64,000 nucleotides of DNA from contig CAVQEG010000001.1 in the NCBI GenBank assembly GCA_963711465.1, forward strand, positions 2,542,001-2,606,000, read 5' to 3'. The notes under the pieces are model-generated. The model was given only the letters and a program-made list of their open reading frames with translations. It did no database searches and was not told the DNA's origin. Position numbers and translations under genes: made by a program. Below are positions 27,767 to 36,771 of the stretch, piece by piece. Each line of letters starts with the position of its first letter. Position 1 is the stretch's first letter. The DNA is from CAVQEG01 sp963711465 (lineage in GTDB: Bacteria > Bacteroidota > Ignavibacteria > OLB7).

Positions 27767-28411
27767 TCAGCCCATGTACCCGCTGGTCTCGGCGGTGTCG
27801 CCCCGCGCGATGAGCGTACCGGCGATGGTGATCTCCAGCTGAAGCCGGCGCTCCGGCGGCAGACGCTCGAGATCGACGCCACCCTGGAATTCCGTGGCCA
27901 GACGGGGGACGATCTCGCGCATCGACTCCGGCGAGATGCGGATCCCCGCGCCGCTGGTCATTGACAGATCGTAGTCGGGAAATGGCAGCACGCGCGTGGC
28001 GATGCGATGCCCCTTCTCCGCCCTCGTCTCGATTCCCCAGTCGACCACCAGCAGACGCTCGTCACGCAACAGGTCGCGAAGGCCCGCTCCCTTCTCGCGT
28101 TCGGCCGCCTCGACGATGAACATCGAGTAGTAGCTCCTGTTCATCGCCTCGAGCAGTTGGCGCTCACCCGAGTCGGTCGCAAGCTCCATCTCCTCGAGAT
28201 AGACGTCGAGGAGGGAACGCTCGCCGATGCGGTGGTTATAGACCGCAACGTCGACCAGCACCGCCATCTCGAGTTCGTTGCGAACGACGATCGAACCGCC
28301 GTTGACCAGCCCGAGACGGCGAGCGAAGTCCAGTACCGATTCGCGATCGATACGCCGGAAGAGTGCCTGCTGCAGCGTGACCGCCTGTTGTCGTGCCTGC
28401 CGATACCACAT
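27767..28411 (-). CDS. Conserved protein of unknown function
   Basis: 214 residues from ATG 28411; the frame extends to a GTG at 28480 (237 residues), without a clear ribosome site at either. It is helical in the first ~110 residues (ALFRRIDRESVLDFARRLGLVNGGSIVVRNELEMAVLVDVAVY), then has a beta-rich part (RLLVVDWGIETRAEKGHRIATRVLPFPDYDLSMTSGAGIRISPE). The second half weakly recalls a domain found ahead of SEC-C metal motifs in other proteins, but no SEC-C motif is present. No signal peptide. It lies on the same strand as the DUF3078 gene, with no confident functional call. Confidence 0.7.
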   Translation of the reverse strand: MWYRQARQQAVTLQQALFRRIDRESVLDFARRLGLVNGGSIVVRNELEMAVLVDVAVYNHRIGERSLLDVYLEEMELATDSGERQLLEAMNRSYYSMFIVEAAEREKGAGLRDLLRDERLLVVDWGIETRAEKGHRIATRVLPFPDYDLSMTSGAGIRISPESMREIVPRLATEFQGGVDLERLPPERRLQLEITIAGTLIARGDTAETSGYMG

Positions 28412-28492
28412 GATCGCAAGGTATTCAATCGACGCCGCTTGACGTGCAGCGCCGGTTGTGACAGGCGGTGACGACGCCACCGTTGACCGCGC

Positions 28493-29365
28493 TCACTTCC
28501 CGTCGCCCAGCACGCGATAGCGCAGACCGATCGCCAGACTCTCGCGCAGCTGCGTCCGCGGTGAGACACGTGCGTCGTTGAGCGCCTCCAGCGACAGCAG
28601 CACCGTGATGTAGCTGTTCACCTCCGCCGCGATCTCCGCCGTGCCGCGCGTCACCACGCGATCGAACGCGTCGAACGGCGCGAACAGGTTCAGCTCGCTC
28701 TTGAGCAATACGTTGTCGTCGAGCTGCAACTTCAGATTCGAGACCGATTCGAGGCCGCCCTCGACCAGCACCGACTCGATCTCGGGCGTCGCCGGATCGT
28801 CGGCGTACTGGTTGAATTGATTCGTGATGACCTCACGGAGCGCCGCGCCCAGACGAGTGCGAAACTCCGGGCCCGGTCGGTACGCCGCGCCGATGCTCTG
28901 CGTGATGTACGCCGGATCGAAGAACGTCGACACCTGTGTCGCCGCACCAACCGAATCGTACGTGAACCCGTTGGCGAACTGCGTCTTGAACGTCGCCGCA
29001 GCGAACGGATTGAGCTTCGAATTCTCGTAGAGCTTGTAGAGCACCACCGAGGAGAGGTCGATCTTGTCGTCGGTCTTGCGCAGTCCGCCCTCGCCCAGCC
29101 GTGTCTGACCGAACGCGAGCACCAGATCCGTGGTCCAGTTCATCCGCCGCTGATCGTCCACGCTGCTCCCGGTCACCAGCCCGGTGTAGCTGAAGGCATC
29201 CTCGCCGCCCTGCACCCAGTCCTTCTGCGCGACCTGCGTGAGCGTCAGCCCCGCGACCAGATCGTTCGTCCAGCCGTAGGCGACGGAGTCCGACGCATCG
29301 CTCTGCGCCAGAAGCGATGGAACGACGACGAGCAGACAGAGCATGCTGACCACAAATGTGTTCAT
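28493..29365 (-). CDS. DUF3078 outer-membrane-type protein
   Basis: 290 residues with a signal peptide (MNTFVVSMLCLLVVVPSLLAQ). The mature protein opens GWTNDLVAGLTLTQVAQKDWVQGGEDAFSYTGLV, the hallmark of DUF3078, and continues as alternating beta-strands ending in an aromatic-rich strand (AIGLRYRVLG), consistent with an outer-membrane barrel. DUF3078 proteins are widespread in the Bacteroidota; their function is not established. Confidence 0.88.
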   Translation of the reverse strand: MNTFVVSMLCLLVVVPSLLAQSDASDSVAYGWTNDLVAGLTLTQVAQKDWVQGGEDAFSYTGLVTGSSVDDQRRMNWTTDLVLAFGQTRLGEGGLRKTDDKIDLSSVVLYKLYENSKLNPFAAATFKTQFANGFTYDSVGAATQVSTFFDPAYITQSIGAAYRPGPEFRTRLGAALREVITNQFNQYADDPATPEIESVLVEGGLESVSNLKLQLDDNVLLKSELNLFAPFDAFDRVVTRGTAEIAAEVNSYITVLLSLEALNDARVSPRTQLRESLAIGLRYRVLGDGK

Positions 29366-29775
29366 GTGAATACCGGATTTGGTGTTGATTGTGAGTCCCG
29401 AACGCTCGCTTTCTCGCCGCGCCGGGTTGATTCGGAAAAATTCCGTCGCGACGCCCCGCGATTCCCGCGCCGTCCGTATCTTTGGCGCTTTCCTGCCTGC
29501 GACGGCTCCGATCCCGCCGCCGTTCGCTCCTCGCCGCTAGGCTGCCGCACGTACCGCGATGTGGATAACTGTGTGGAAATGAGGATAAAATTCTCCCGCA
29601 CTGCTGAATCGGCTCCACGAGATGATACAGCTGTATGGATGAATCCTGTGAGCGGAGGGGAAGGCAGTTAAAGTAAGTTCTAGACAATGAATCCAGCCGA
29701 CAATCTGGATTTCGCGCTTGTCCAGACCGGACACGCCGTTCGATTCGAGACGCAAACACCGACGAGAAGAGACAC
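29366..29775. other. Divergent intergenic region, AT-richer than its surroundings
   Basis: 410 bp between the divergent DUF3078 and small membrane protein genes. It should contain both promoters. Its middle (29555-29690) is notably AT-richer and holds the DnaA-box-like cluster listed separately. No gene or RNA is seen. Confidence 0.6.
29560..29588 (-). promoter_or_regulatory. Cluster of three DnaA-box-like 9-mers
   Basis: On the + strand TGTGGATAA (29560-29568, a perfect reverse complement of TTATCCACA), TGTGGAAAT (29572-29580, 7/9) and TGAGGATAA (29580-29588, 8/9), followed by AAAATTCTC. A further TGTGGAAAA (8/9) lies at 30313-30321. The boxes are DnaA-like; whether DnaA acts here is unknown. 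Confidence 0.45.
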
Positions 29776-29964
29776 ATGACCAACGAAGCACGCACGTGGA
29801 CCGTAGCCGGAGTGGCCGCGCTCGCACTGATCCTCGGACTGTTCTTTCTGGTCGAATTCGTGATCGCCCCGCATCCCAAGCCGTATATGTTCGCGATCTT
29901 CGCCGCAGTGATGGTTGGATCGGTGGTGGTCACCTGGCTCGTCTCGCCGAAGGCCGAGGACTGA
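29776..29964 (+). CDS. Small two-helix membrane protein
   Basis: 62 residues: a short polar start, a helix (VAGVAALALILGLFFLVEFVIA), a loop with Pro/His (PHPKPYMF) and a second helix (AIFAAVMVGSVVVTWLV). It ends 43 bp before the stop of the convergent Smr gene. ATG 29776 is preceded by a weak purine run (GAAGAGA). Function unknown. Confidence 0.65.
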   Translation: MTNEARTWTVAGVAALALILGLFFLVEFVIAPHPKPYMFAIFAAVMVGSVVVTWLVSPKAED

Positions 29965-30006
29965 CCCCCGACACCCTCCAGCGGAACCGGCAGCTCGACC
30001 GAGCGG

Positions 30007-30276
30007 TCATTTCCTTCCGGCCGACTTCCACCGGAAGTGCACGAACAGCCGGCCGAAATTCTTCGAGTCCTTCTCGACCCGATGGTACAGCTGCTTGATC
30101 TCCTTCTGCTCGAGGAATCGCAGCACGTGCTTCTTCAACTGCCCGGATCCCTTGCCAGGAATGATCTCCACCATGGGCGCCCGCGTGCGTACCGCCTCGT
30201 CGATGACCTCGCGCAACGCGCGGTCGATTTCACCACCCCGGTTGTAGACATCATGGAGATCGAGTTTCAGTTTCAT
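30007..30276 (-). CDS. Stand-alone Smr-domain protein
   Basis: 89 residues. LDLHDVYNRGG at the start and the loop IIPGKGSGQLKKHVLRFL are the two conserved Smr motifs (LDxH and GxGxG). Smr domains occur in MutS2 and in small nucleases that act on RNA or DNA; single-domain forms are common and their substrate is not known here. It is divergent from the receiver gene. Confidence 0.88.
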   Translation of the reverse strand: MKLKLDLHDVYNRGGEIDRALREVIDEAVRTRAPMVEIIPGKGSGQLKKHVLRFLEQKEIKQLYHRVEKDSKNFGRLFVHFRWKSAGRK

Positions 30277-30305
30277 TGGTATTTCCGATGAATTGCCTGC
30301 TCAAT

Positions 30306-30333
30306 TTGACCCTGTGGAAAAGTTGTGTATAGT
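30306..30333 (+). promoter_or_regulatory. Promoter of the receiver-domain gene
   Basis: TTGACC (30306-30311), a 16-bp spacer and TATAGT (30328-30333), about 70 bp upstream of ATG 30402. A DnaA-box-like TGTGGAAAA sits in the spacer. Confidence 0.55.
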
Positions 30334-30401
30334 TGGGCCGCCCTGTACGACCTCTTCTTCCTCCATTGACCCGTTCACGCCGCTGCGTGCCACAACTTTC
30401 T

Positions 30402-30830
30402 ATGGTCCAGAATTCTGCTCCCGGTCCGTCCGGCAAGGAATACGGCGCGAGCACACCCGGTGAGCCCGGACGTCCCGTCCGTATTCTTTACGTCGAAGAC
30501 CATCGCGACACCTCAAAGGTAGTGCGGATCCTTCTCGAGCGCCGCGGCTACACCGTGCTGACCGCCTCCACCGTTGCGGGCGCGGTGGAAATTGCGCAGG
30601 ACAACGAGCTCGATCTCCTGATCTGCGACATCGGCCTGCCGGATGGGACGGGGCTCGATCTCATGGGCCGCCTGGAGAATCGCCGCCCGCCCAAGGCGAT
30701 CGTCCTCAGCGGATACGGAATGCGCCAGGATATCGAGAAGAGTCTCGAGGTGGGGTTCGCCGAACACCTCACCAAGCCGGTCAGCCAGAAGACGCTCCTG
30801 GAAACGATCCGCCGCCTGACCACCAGGTAG
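30402..30830 (+). CDS. CheY-like single-domain response regulator
   Basis: 142 residues from ATG 30402, chosen because the promoter places the transcript start near 30340. A ~25-residue polar tail precedes one receiver domain: ILYVEDHRDTSK (acidic pair), phosphoacceptor Asp in LLICDIGLPDGTG, Ser in IVLSGYG and Lys in HLTKPVSQKTL. There is no output domain, so it must act through a partner protein. No histidine kinase is in the window, so it is an orphan here. Confidence 0.9.
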   Translation: MVQNSAPGPSGKEYGASTPGEPGRPVRILYVEDHRDTSKVVRILLERRGYTVLTASTVAGAVEIAQDNELDLLICDIGLPDGTGLDLMGRLENRRPPKAIVLSGYGMRQDIEKSLEVGFAEHLTKPVSQKTLLETIRRLTTR

Positions 30831-30843
30831 TCGGCCGCAGCCG

Positions 30844-32694
30844 TTACCTCGAAGTATCGGTCAACGATTCGATGAACGCCACAAGGTCCCGCTTCTCCCG
30901 CTCGCTCAGATCCAGCGGTTCGCTCGACAACGTCTGCGTCGTAACCGCATAGCCAAGCCCCCGCCCTCCCCCGCGATCATAGAAGTCCACCACTGCCCGC
31001 AGCGTCGCAAAGACACCGTTGTGCATGTACGGCGCCGTCCGCGCCGCATTGCGGATCGTCGGCGTCTTGAACGCATGGGCATGAATCGTATCTCCAAACA
31101 CCGCACCCCGTCCCGGATCCGGATCGAGCCGCGGTGACGCCGTGTCGTCACTCGCAGGCGTACCCAGCACCTCGAACTCCGACTCGATGTACAATGGTGG
31201 CTCGGTGCCGTTGAATACGGGAACGAAGTGGCAGCCCCCACATCCCGCTCGCCCCATGAACAGGTTGAATCCACGCACCGCCGCCGGATCGATGCTCGAG
31301 TCCTCACGCCGCATGTACCGGTCGAACGGCGAATCGAAGCAGACGAGCGTTCGCACGTAGCTCGCCACCGCATGCAGCAGATTCGGATAGGTCACCGCCG
31401 GTTCCTCCCGACCGAAGGCCGCGTCGAACAACGTCCGGTACCGCCGGCTCGAATTGACCCGTCGCAGCACCGCCTCCGCCGTCGTATTCATCTCGAAGCC
31501 ATTGAGCAGCACCATGTCGATCTGCCGCTCGAGCGACTCGGCGCGACCGTCGTCGAACTGCTCGGACGCAAAGGCAGCATCGATCAACGTCGGGGCGTTC
31601 CGCGTGATCCGATGCGTGCCGTCCGACGGCAGACTGCGCGCGAGCCCGTCGGTGAAGGCGCGTTCAGGCCGATGACAGGAGGAACACGACCGACCACCAC
31701 CGCTGAGGATCGGATCGAAGAACAGCGTTCGACCGAGCTCGACCACCGACGAATCGGCCGCGTCGCGCGGATCGGGCGAATAGAAATACGGGTCGAGGAA
31801 TTCGGGCGAGAAAATGCTGCGCGCCTCGTAGCGAACCGCGCGCGTCAGGCGGGTGGTTTCCGCGTAGGTCTCGATGCCCAGCGCGTGGTGCGCATCGAGC
31901 AGATCGCCGTAGAGCGGATCGGCGTACTCGCGAATGAACGCGGCGCGGTCGAACCGAGCGAAGTCAGGACGCGACCGCAGATACGCCACAGCGGCGTCGC
32001 ACCGTCGGACAACGCGTGCTGAGAGCGCCGAATCGAGTTCCGTGAGTCGTCCGGAATACGTGGTGATGGCGTCGGAGACTGCCTGAAGGGCGTCGGCCGA
32101 TTCGACCATCGACCGATGCGCAATCGGTGAGTCAAACCCGGTGATGCCGAGCGCGACGATGCGAACGATTTCCGTACGCGCGGACTCGAAGATCATGCGG
32201 TCGGTGAGCGACTGATGCTTCGAGACCTCGATCACTTCGTCGATCCGCGAGCGAAGCCGCTGCACGGCATCGACGATTCCGCCCCGGTCGAATTCGCCCG
32301 AACGATATAGCATCGATTCGATCACCTGCATCCCCTCCGGTTCGATGACCCTTCGCCGCGGCGTCGAGGCGTCGATCGAGGACACGATGGGACCGTCGAT
32401 GAACTCGAGCGCCTGCGGATCGGTGGTGCCGAGCAGAAACTCGACGCGTTTGTACGCGGTGCGCGCATCGACGAATGCCGAGCGGATCCTCCCTGCCGAC
32501 GAGTCACCCGTCGTCATCGACAACACGCGATCGACCGCATCACGCAGCGCCTGCAGATCGTGCGAGTAACGCGCCGCGACGCGATCGCCTGGCGACGCGT
32601 CCCCCGGATGAACGGCCGCCATCATCAGCACGCTCAGTGCAACTGGAATCAGGTACGAACACAGCAGGTATGCTCTCACGCCGCGCCGGTTCAC
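30844..32694 (-). CDS. Imelysin-like helical domain fused to a di-haem cytochrome c peroxidase
   Basis: 616 residues, starting at GTG 32694, which overlaps the stop of the PhoX-like gene (GTGA). A signal or anchor (YLLCSYLIPVALSVLMMAA) leads to a helical region (~35-290; YKRVEFLLGTTDPQALEFIDGP) resembling imelysin/peroxidase-associated domains. The C-terminal half is the CCP/MauG-type di-haem domain with CSSCH (~340) and CGGCH (~485) haem sites and the distal segment FKTPTIRNAARTAPYMHNGVF. It probably reduces peroxide, or oxidises a partner, in the periplasm. The fusion of the two parts is known in Bacteroidota peroxidases. Confidence 0.88.
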   Translation of the reverse strand: MNRRGVRAYLLCSYLIPVALSVLMMAAVHPGDASPGDRVAARYSHDLQALRDAVDRVLSMTTGDSSAGRIRSAFVDARTAYKRVEFLLGTTDPQALEFIDGPIVSSIDASTPRRRVIEPEGMQVIESMLYRSGEFDRGGIVDAVQRLRSRIDEVIEVSKHQSLTDRMIFESARTEIVRIVALGITGFDSPIAHRSMVESADALQAVSDAITTYSGRLTELDSALSARVVRRCDAAVAYLRSRPDFARFDRAAFIREYADPLYGDLLDAHHALGIETYAETTRLTRAVRYEARSIFSPEFLDPYFYSPDPRDAADSSVVELGRTLFFDPILSGGGRSCSSCHRPERAFTDGLARSLPSDGTHRITRNAPTLIDAAFASEQFDDGRAESLERQIDMVLLNGFEMNTTAEAVLRRVNSSRRYRTLFDAAFGREEPAVTYPNLLHAVASYVRTLVCFDSPFDRYMRREDSSIDPAAVRGFNLFMGRAGCGGCHFVPVFNGTEPPLYIESEFEVLGTPASDDTASPRLDPDPGRGAVFGDTIHAHAFKTPTIRNAARTAPYMHNGVFATLRAVVDFYDRGGGRGLGYAVTTQTLSSEPLDLSEREKRDLVAFIESLTDTSR

Positions 32695-34445
32695 TGCACG
32701 ATGAATTTCTTCACATCACCGTCGATGGTCTGCAGGTAGTAGACACCGGCGGCGAGTTCGCTCACGTCGATCGAGCGCGCGCCGCGGGCGACGAGCACCC
32801 GGTTGCCGCGCACGTCGTAGATCGACACGTCGGTGATGCGATTGAACATCAGACTGCGGGTCACGGGATTGGGATGAATCTGAAAGGCGGTGTTCGCGCG
32901 ATCGAATCCCGGGTCGTCATACCGCGCGATCGATCCGAGCCCGGTGATGGCGATCGTCGCCGACCTGTTGAATGGCGGCGGATTCTTCGCGCTCGGATGC
33001 TGAATGTCGACGAAGTACGTCGAGCCGTCCGGCGTGAAGACGCCGCCGGTGGTCTCCGCGCCCGTCGGTCCGATGAGGATGCGCGTCAGATCGTCGACGT
33101 TGGGATGGTCGAGCGTCGGATCGAGCAGGTAGATTTCGCAGATCGAGCGGCCGTTGATGTTGGCGTCGTAGGAGACGCGTCCCATCGAGCGACCGTTGAT
33201 GTCCTCATTGATCGCCAGGCGGGCGCGGCCGTCGATGCTGCCGACGGCGAGCCCATCGGGGTTGGAAAAATTCAACCCCGCCTGATGTCCGCCATTGCCA
33301 CCGTTGATGAACACCCGTATCGCGTTCGTCGTCGGATCGAACGCGAGCACGCGACCGTAGTAATCGCGGAAGCTCAGCGTGTCGGGCGAACCGGCAGCCC
33401 CCTTCTTCCTGCGATACAGCACGTGCTCGAGCAGATGCCGCGCCGGTCGCGAGCCACCGGCCATGGCACCGTCGAGGGTGAATTCATCCAGTCCCGTCTC
33501 GGAGATGAAGACCGTGCCGTCGACCTGCGTGATTCCCTCGAGTCGGACGAAGAGCGTGGCCCCCATCGACAACGCGACGTCTCGCGCGTGGATGAGCGAC
33601 TGCAGGTCCATCGGAATCGCGAGCCACGAGCCACCGGTTCCGTCGTCGCTCTGGCGGTAGGCGTAGAGCTGACCCTCGGTGAAGTCGCCGGGCGTGGTCG
33701 CTTCGAATTTGAAGAACACGGCCGGCATGTTGTCGTCGGTGAGGTAGACGGTGCGTCCGCCGTTGGCGATGAGTCCGGCTTCATGCGAGAAGCGACCGAG
33801 CTTGTAGAGCTTCCGGACCGCGCGGGCGCCGGCGACGTCCACCTCCACCATCCAGCCCATGTTCTGGTACGCCGGAATGGTGTATTCCGAGCCGTCGAAA
33901 TCGACGGTGACATCGCTCGTGTCGCGGATGTACCTGCCACCGTCGAACAGCCGGGCATTGCTCGAGGGCGGATACTCCTCGGCGGACATCACGCGCCCGT
34001 CGCCGAGATTCGCACCGCTGCAGTTCGACCACGTTCCCCGCACACCGCTGAAATCGACCTCGCGGTAGGGACCGACAGCGCTCCAGTGTCCGGTGGCGTC
34101 GCGGCGCGCTTCGAAGACGGTCATGCCGCCGCCATCGCCGAACACCGAGTTCGAGTCCCGAAGCTCGTGGTTGACGATGAGGTAGCCGTGATCGACCGCT
34201 CCGTCGATCGGAATGAATCCGATGAAGTCGTGATTACCGCGCGCCAGCGCAGACCCGCCGTTGGTGAGCCGGACCATCGACTCGCCTTCGCGAAAGAGCA
34301 CGTCATAGTGCAGCGGACTCTGCGGCAGCACGACCGTGGTTCCGGTGAAGTTGGTGTCGAGCGGAGGAAATTCCTGCGCACTCGCAATGCGTAGTGCACC
34401 CGTCGTCAGCAGGGCGACAAGGGCAGTGCAGACCATTGGTTTCAT
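32691..34445 (-). CDS. PhoX-like (DUF839) secreted phosphatase-type protein with T9SS sorting domain
   Basis: 584 residues from ATG 34445; signal peptide MKPMVCTALVALLTTGALRIASAQ. The PhoX/DUF839 propeller is recognisable (GFIPIDGAVDHGYLIVNHEL, LFDGGRYIRDTSDVTVDFDGSEYTIP, VYLTDDNMPAVFFKFEA, DGLAVGSIDGRARLAINEDINGRSM). The last ~75 residues (IHPNPVTRSLMF ... SIYDVRGNRV ... LAAGVYYLQTI) are a T9SS type A sorting domain, so it is exported to the surface. PhoX enzymes are Ca/Fe-dependent alkaline phosphatases; activity here is not shown. Its stop overlaps the peroxidase start. Confidence 0.88.
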   Translation of the reverse strand: MKPMVCTALVALLTTGALRIASAQEFPPLDTNFTGTTVVLPQSPLHYDVLFREGESMVRLTNGGSALARGNHDFIGFIPIDGAVDHGYLIVNHELRDSNSVFGDGGGMTVFEARRDATGHWSAVGPYREVDFSGVRGTWSNCSGANLGDGRVMSAEEYPPSSNARLFDGGRYIRDTSDVTVDFDGSEYTIPAYQNMGWMVEVDVAGARAVRKLYKLGRFSHEAGLIANGGRTVYLTDDNMPAVFFKFEATTPGDFTEGQLYAYRQSDDGTGGSWLAIPMDLQSLIHARDVALSMGATLFVRLEGITQVDGTVFISETGLDEFTLDGAMAGGSRPARHLLEHVLYRRKKGAAGSPDTLSFRDYYGRVLAFDPTTNAIRVFINGGNGGHQAGLNFSNPDGLAVGSIDGRARLAINEDINGRSMGRVSYDANINGRSICEIYLLDPTLDHPNVDDLTRILIGPTGAETTGGVFTPDGSTYFVDIQHPSAKNPPPFNRSATIAITGLGSIARYDDPGFDRANTAFQIHPNPVTRSLMFNRITDVSIYDVRGNRVLVARGARSIDVSELAAGVYYLQTIDGDVKKFIVQ

Positions 34446-34592
34446 GGATCTCTCTGAATGGGAGTGCACCGTCGTCGTGGTCGGTCCGAAACCTACGCAA
34501 TGGCGGTGAAGACAACCACGGATTCGGTGTTACCAGACGGTGATTTTCCGGCTCCCGCTGTCGACACCGGCGTCGGTCCCATCCGAAAACGG

Positions 34593-34631
34593 CGATCGGC
34601 GAACGGGCACCGTCGTCCCGTTCGCCGATCG
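34593..34631 (-). terminator. Hairpin terminator after the anti-sigma gene
   Basis: A 15-bp perfect stem (CGATCGGCGAACGGG / CCCGTTCGCCGATCG) with a 9-base loop, 20 bp after the stop at 34651. In the minus direction it is followed by CCGTTTTC, a short T-run. Confidence 0.75.
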
Positions 34632-34650
34632 TCGTCGATTCGTCGCGTGG

Positions 34651-36084
34651 CTACCTGCCGCCGTCGTTGGTCGTTCCGGTCGGATCACCGGAGGATGTCG
34701 CTCCCGAATCGGAGTCGGTCGATGTCGGCCGATCGTCATTCAGGCGGATGGTCCGCTCCAGCTGCAGCCGGAATCGCTGCCGCTCGATTTTGCCTTCGGC
34801 CTCGTGGAGGTTGTGTTCGGCCCGGTCCAGGGCTGCGGCGGCCCGCTCGAGCAGGTCGTCGATCGGCGGTTGTCCCGGAGGCACGGCGAGGTTGCGATTC
34901 GCATCTCGAGCGTCACTCGCATCGGCTCGCCCGTTCGCGCTCGAGGCATGCGTCGAAGTCGACGGTACGGGCGTGGACACGTCGGGATCGGGAGCAATCA
35001 GATCGTGCGCTGCGACGGCAACCGTGGGAGCGGGCAATGAGCGGTGAATCACGAGCATCGGCATTGCCGGCGGTGCCAGACGCGCGATCACCGTCGGACT
35101 GACTTCGACCGTGTTGCGCACGCTGACGGCGAAGACGAAGGGGCCTGGCGCGATGCCCGGCGTAGCGTCGAACGGCGAACGATTGACGATGAAATACCGG
35201 ACGGGCGCCTCGACTCCGGCAGTGGCGGCAGCGGGGTGAACGACCATACGCTGTTGCAAGCGCATGAGTTCCTCGCGGGCACGCTCGATGCGCCGGCGGA
35301 AATCATCGGGAATTTGGGTCGCGGCCTGTTCGATGCGCCTGAGCAGGCGAAGGCGGAGTTCCGGCAGATCGGATCGGACGGCGAGTCCATCGGCACCACA
35401 TCGAACGAGGGTGGTTCGCACCGCGCCGTGCAGTGAATCGAGACCTGCGAGCGCATCGATACCGAGCGCGGAGGCGTCGATTACCGAAGCGGGTCGCGTG
35501 CGCATTCGGAGCGCGATCGAATCGCCGCCTGCGGAAGCGACCGAGGCGTAACGATCGCGTTTCGCATCGATGGGAACGACGCCGTCGACGGCGAAGCCGA
35601 CCAGTTCCTCGGACGTCATTTGCGGTACGATGAGGTCATCGGCGTCGAGCGAAACGGTGCGCACGACGGGATCGGGTTGTATCGCGGGTGCTGACGGCAC
35701 CGAAGCGAGACGGGAATCGACGCGGGGCGAATCGGGGCCGGTGTTCAGCGACATGGTGACGCCGATGACGACCGCGGCTGCAGCGGCAATGACACCACCG
35801 ACGCCCCAGGCCGAACCCAGCAGGCCATGCGCCGCGGTGCCGCGCGCGACGGCGGCGGCACGAATCACTTCAGCGCTCAGTGACGCGGGAATCGATCCCG
35901 CTGCGATCGGCGCCGCCCACGCCTCGAGCGCCACGCCGTGCAGGAGCTCGAGTTCACCCAGGAACGCGCGGGCGGCCTCTGAGTCGGCCACCAGACGTTC
36001 GGCCTGTTGGAGTTCCTCACCTTTCAGCTCGCCGTCGCGAAGAGCCGACAGAAGCGTCCGCTGATGTTCGGAGAGTTGCTGCAT
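34651..36084 (-). CDS. Probable anti-sigma factor, single-pass membrane protein
   Basis: 477 residues. The N-terminus (HQRTLLSALRDGELKGEELQQAERLVADSEAARAFLGEL) has the helical pattern of anti-sigma cytoplasmic domains, without the zinc Cys/His motif. One membrane helix is near 92-112 (GVGGVIAAAAAVVIGVTMSL). The remaining ~360 residues are outside and end in an amphipathic coil (LLERAAAALDRAEHNLHEAEGKIERQRFRLQLERTIRL) and a Ser/Thr/Asp tail. It lies 87 bp downstream of the ECF sigma gene, the usual sigma/anti-sigma order, so it probably holds that sigma factor at the membrane. Confidence 0.75.
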   Translation of the reverse strand: MQQLSEHQRTLLSALRDGELKGEELQQAERLVADSEAARAFLGELELLHGVALEAWAAPIAAGSIPASLSAEVIRAAAVARGTAAHGLLGSAWGVGGVIAAAAAVVIGVTMSLNTGPDSPRVDSRLASVPSAPAIQPDPVVRTVSLDADDLIVPQMTSEELVGFAVDGVVPIDAKRDRYASVASAGGDSIALRMRTRPASVIDASALGIDALAGLDSLHGAVRTTLVRCGADGLAVRSDLPELRLRLLRRIEQAATQIPDDFRRRIERAREELMRLQQRMVVHPAAATAGVEAPVRYFIVNRSPFDATPGIAPGPFVFAVSVRNTVEVSPTVIARLAPPAMPMLVIHRSLPAPTVAVAAHDLIAPDPDVSTPVPSTSTHASSANGRADASDARDANRNLAVPPGQPPIDDLLERAAAALDRAEHNLHEAEGKIERQRFRLQLERTIRLNDDRPTSTDSDSGATSSGDPTGTTNDGGR

Positions 36085-36171
36085 CGATTCGTCTGCCTGC
36101 TGAAGTTGATCTGAGATTCACACGTCTACGAATTCCGGTTGGATCACTGGCATCGCGAAGGTGCGGGCCGA

Positions 36172-36771
36172 CTACGCCTCATGGAGGTGAGAATCCTCCC
36201 GCGGCATGTGTCCGTCGCGAACGAAGGGCACGAGTCGTTCACGCAGCTTGTCGCGGCTGCGTGCCAGTCGTGACTTGATGGTACCGATCTGCGTGTCGAA
36301 CACATCTGCGAGTTCCTTGTAGCTGAGTCCCTCGACCTCACGCAGGTAGAGCAGCATCTGCGTACCGACCGGAAGCAGTTTCATTGCGGCACGAACCGCA
36401 TCGCGCCGTTCGAGTGTTTCGATGGAGAGCTCCGACTCATACGACGGCTGATCGTTTCTGGAGGCGAACCAATCGTCGAAGGAGAAGAGTCGGCGGAGTT
36501 TCGAGCGGCGCAGTTCATCACGGCAACGATTGACGGTAGCGGTATAGAGGTAGGTAGAGAACGTCGCCTCACCTCTGAAGCGTTCGAGGGAGAGGAAGAT
36601 CTTGATGAAGATTTCCTGGGTCACGTCCTCGACATCGGCATTGCGTCCGAGCACCGAGGTGACCAGGCGCAGGACCTTGTCGCGATACCGCAGCACGAGT
36701 TGATCGAACGCAGCGTGATTACCGTCGACGCACTGCTGCACCAGCTGGCGGTCGTCGAGTCCGTCGAGCAT
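36172..36771 (-). CDS. ECF-type sigma-70 family RNA polymerase sigma factor
   Basis: 199 residues from ATG 36771 (MLDGLDDRQLVQQCVDGNHAAFDQLVLRYRDKVLRLV), where family homology begins and GGGGGAG lies just upstream; the frame is open to 36957, with ATGs at 36885 and 36894, so a longer N-terminus is possible. Region 2 spans ~5-80 (DVEDVTQEIFIKIFLSLERFRGEATFSTYLYTATVNRCRDELRR) and region 4 ~130-180 (LLYLREVEGLSYKELADVFDTQIGTIKSRLARSRDKL). It lies upstream of the anti-sigma gene and divergent from the coiled-coil protein, which may be a target. Confidence 0.9.
   Translation of the reverse strand: MLDGLDDRQLVQQCVDGNHAAFDQLVLRYRDKVLRLVTSVLGRNADVEDVTQEIFIKIFLSLERFRGEATFSTYLYTATVNRCRDELRRSKLRRLFSFDDWFASRNDQPSYESELSIETLERRDAVRAAMKLLPVGTQMLLYLREVEGLSYKELADVFDTQIGTIKSRLARSRDKLRERLVPFVRDGHMPREDSHLHEA

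Noticed and set aside
29560..30321. Definite replication origin
   Set aside because: Only a few boxes, no dnaA/dnaN neighbours and no skew information; kept only as a DnaA-box-like cluster.
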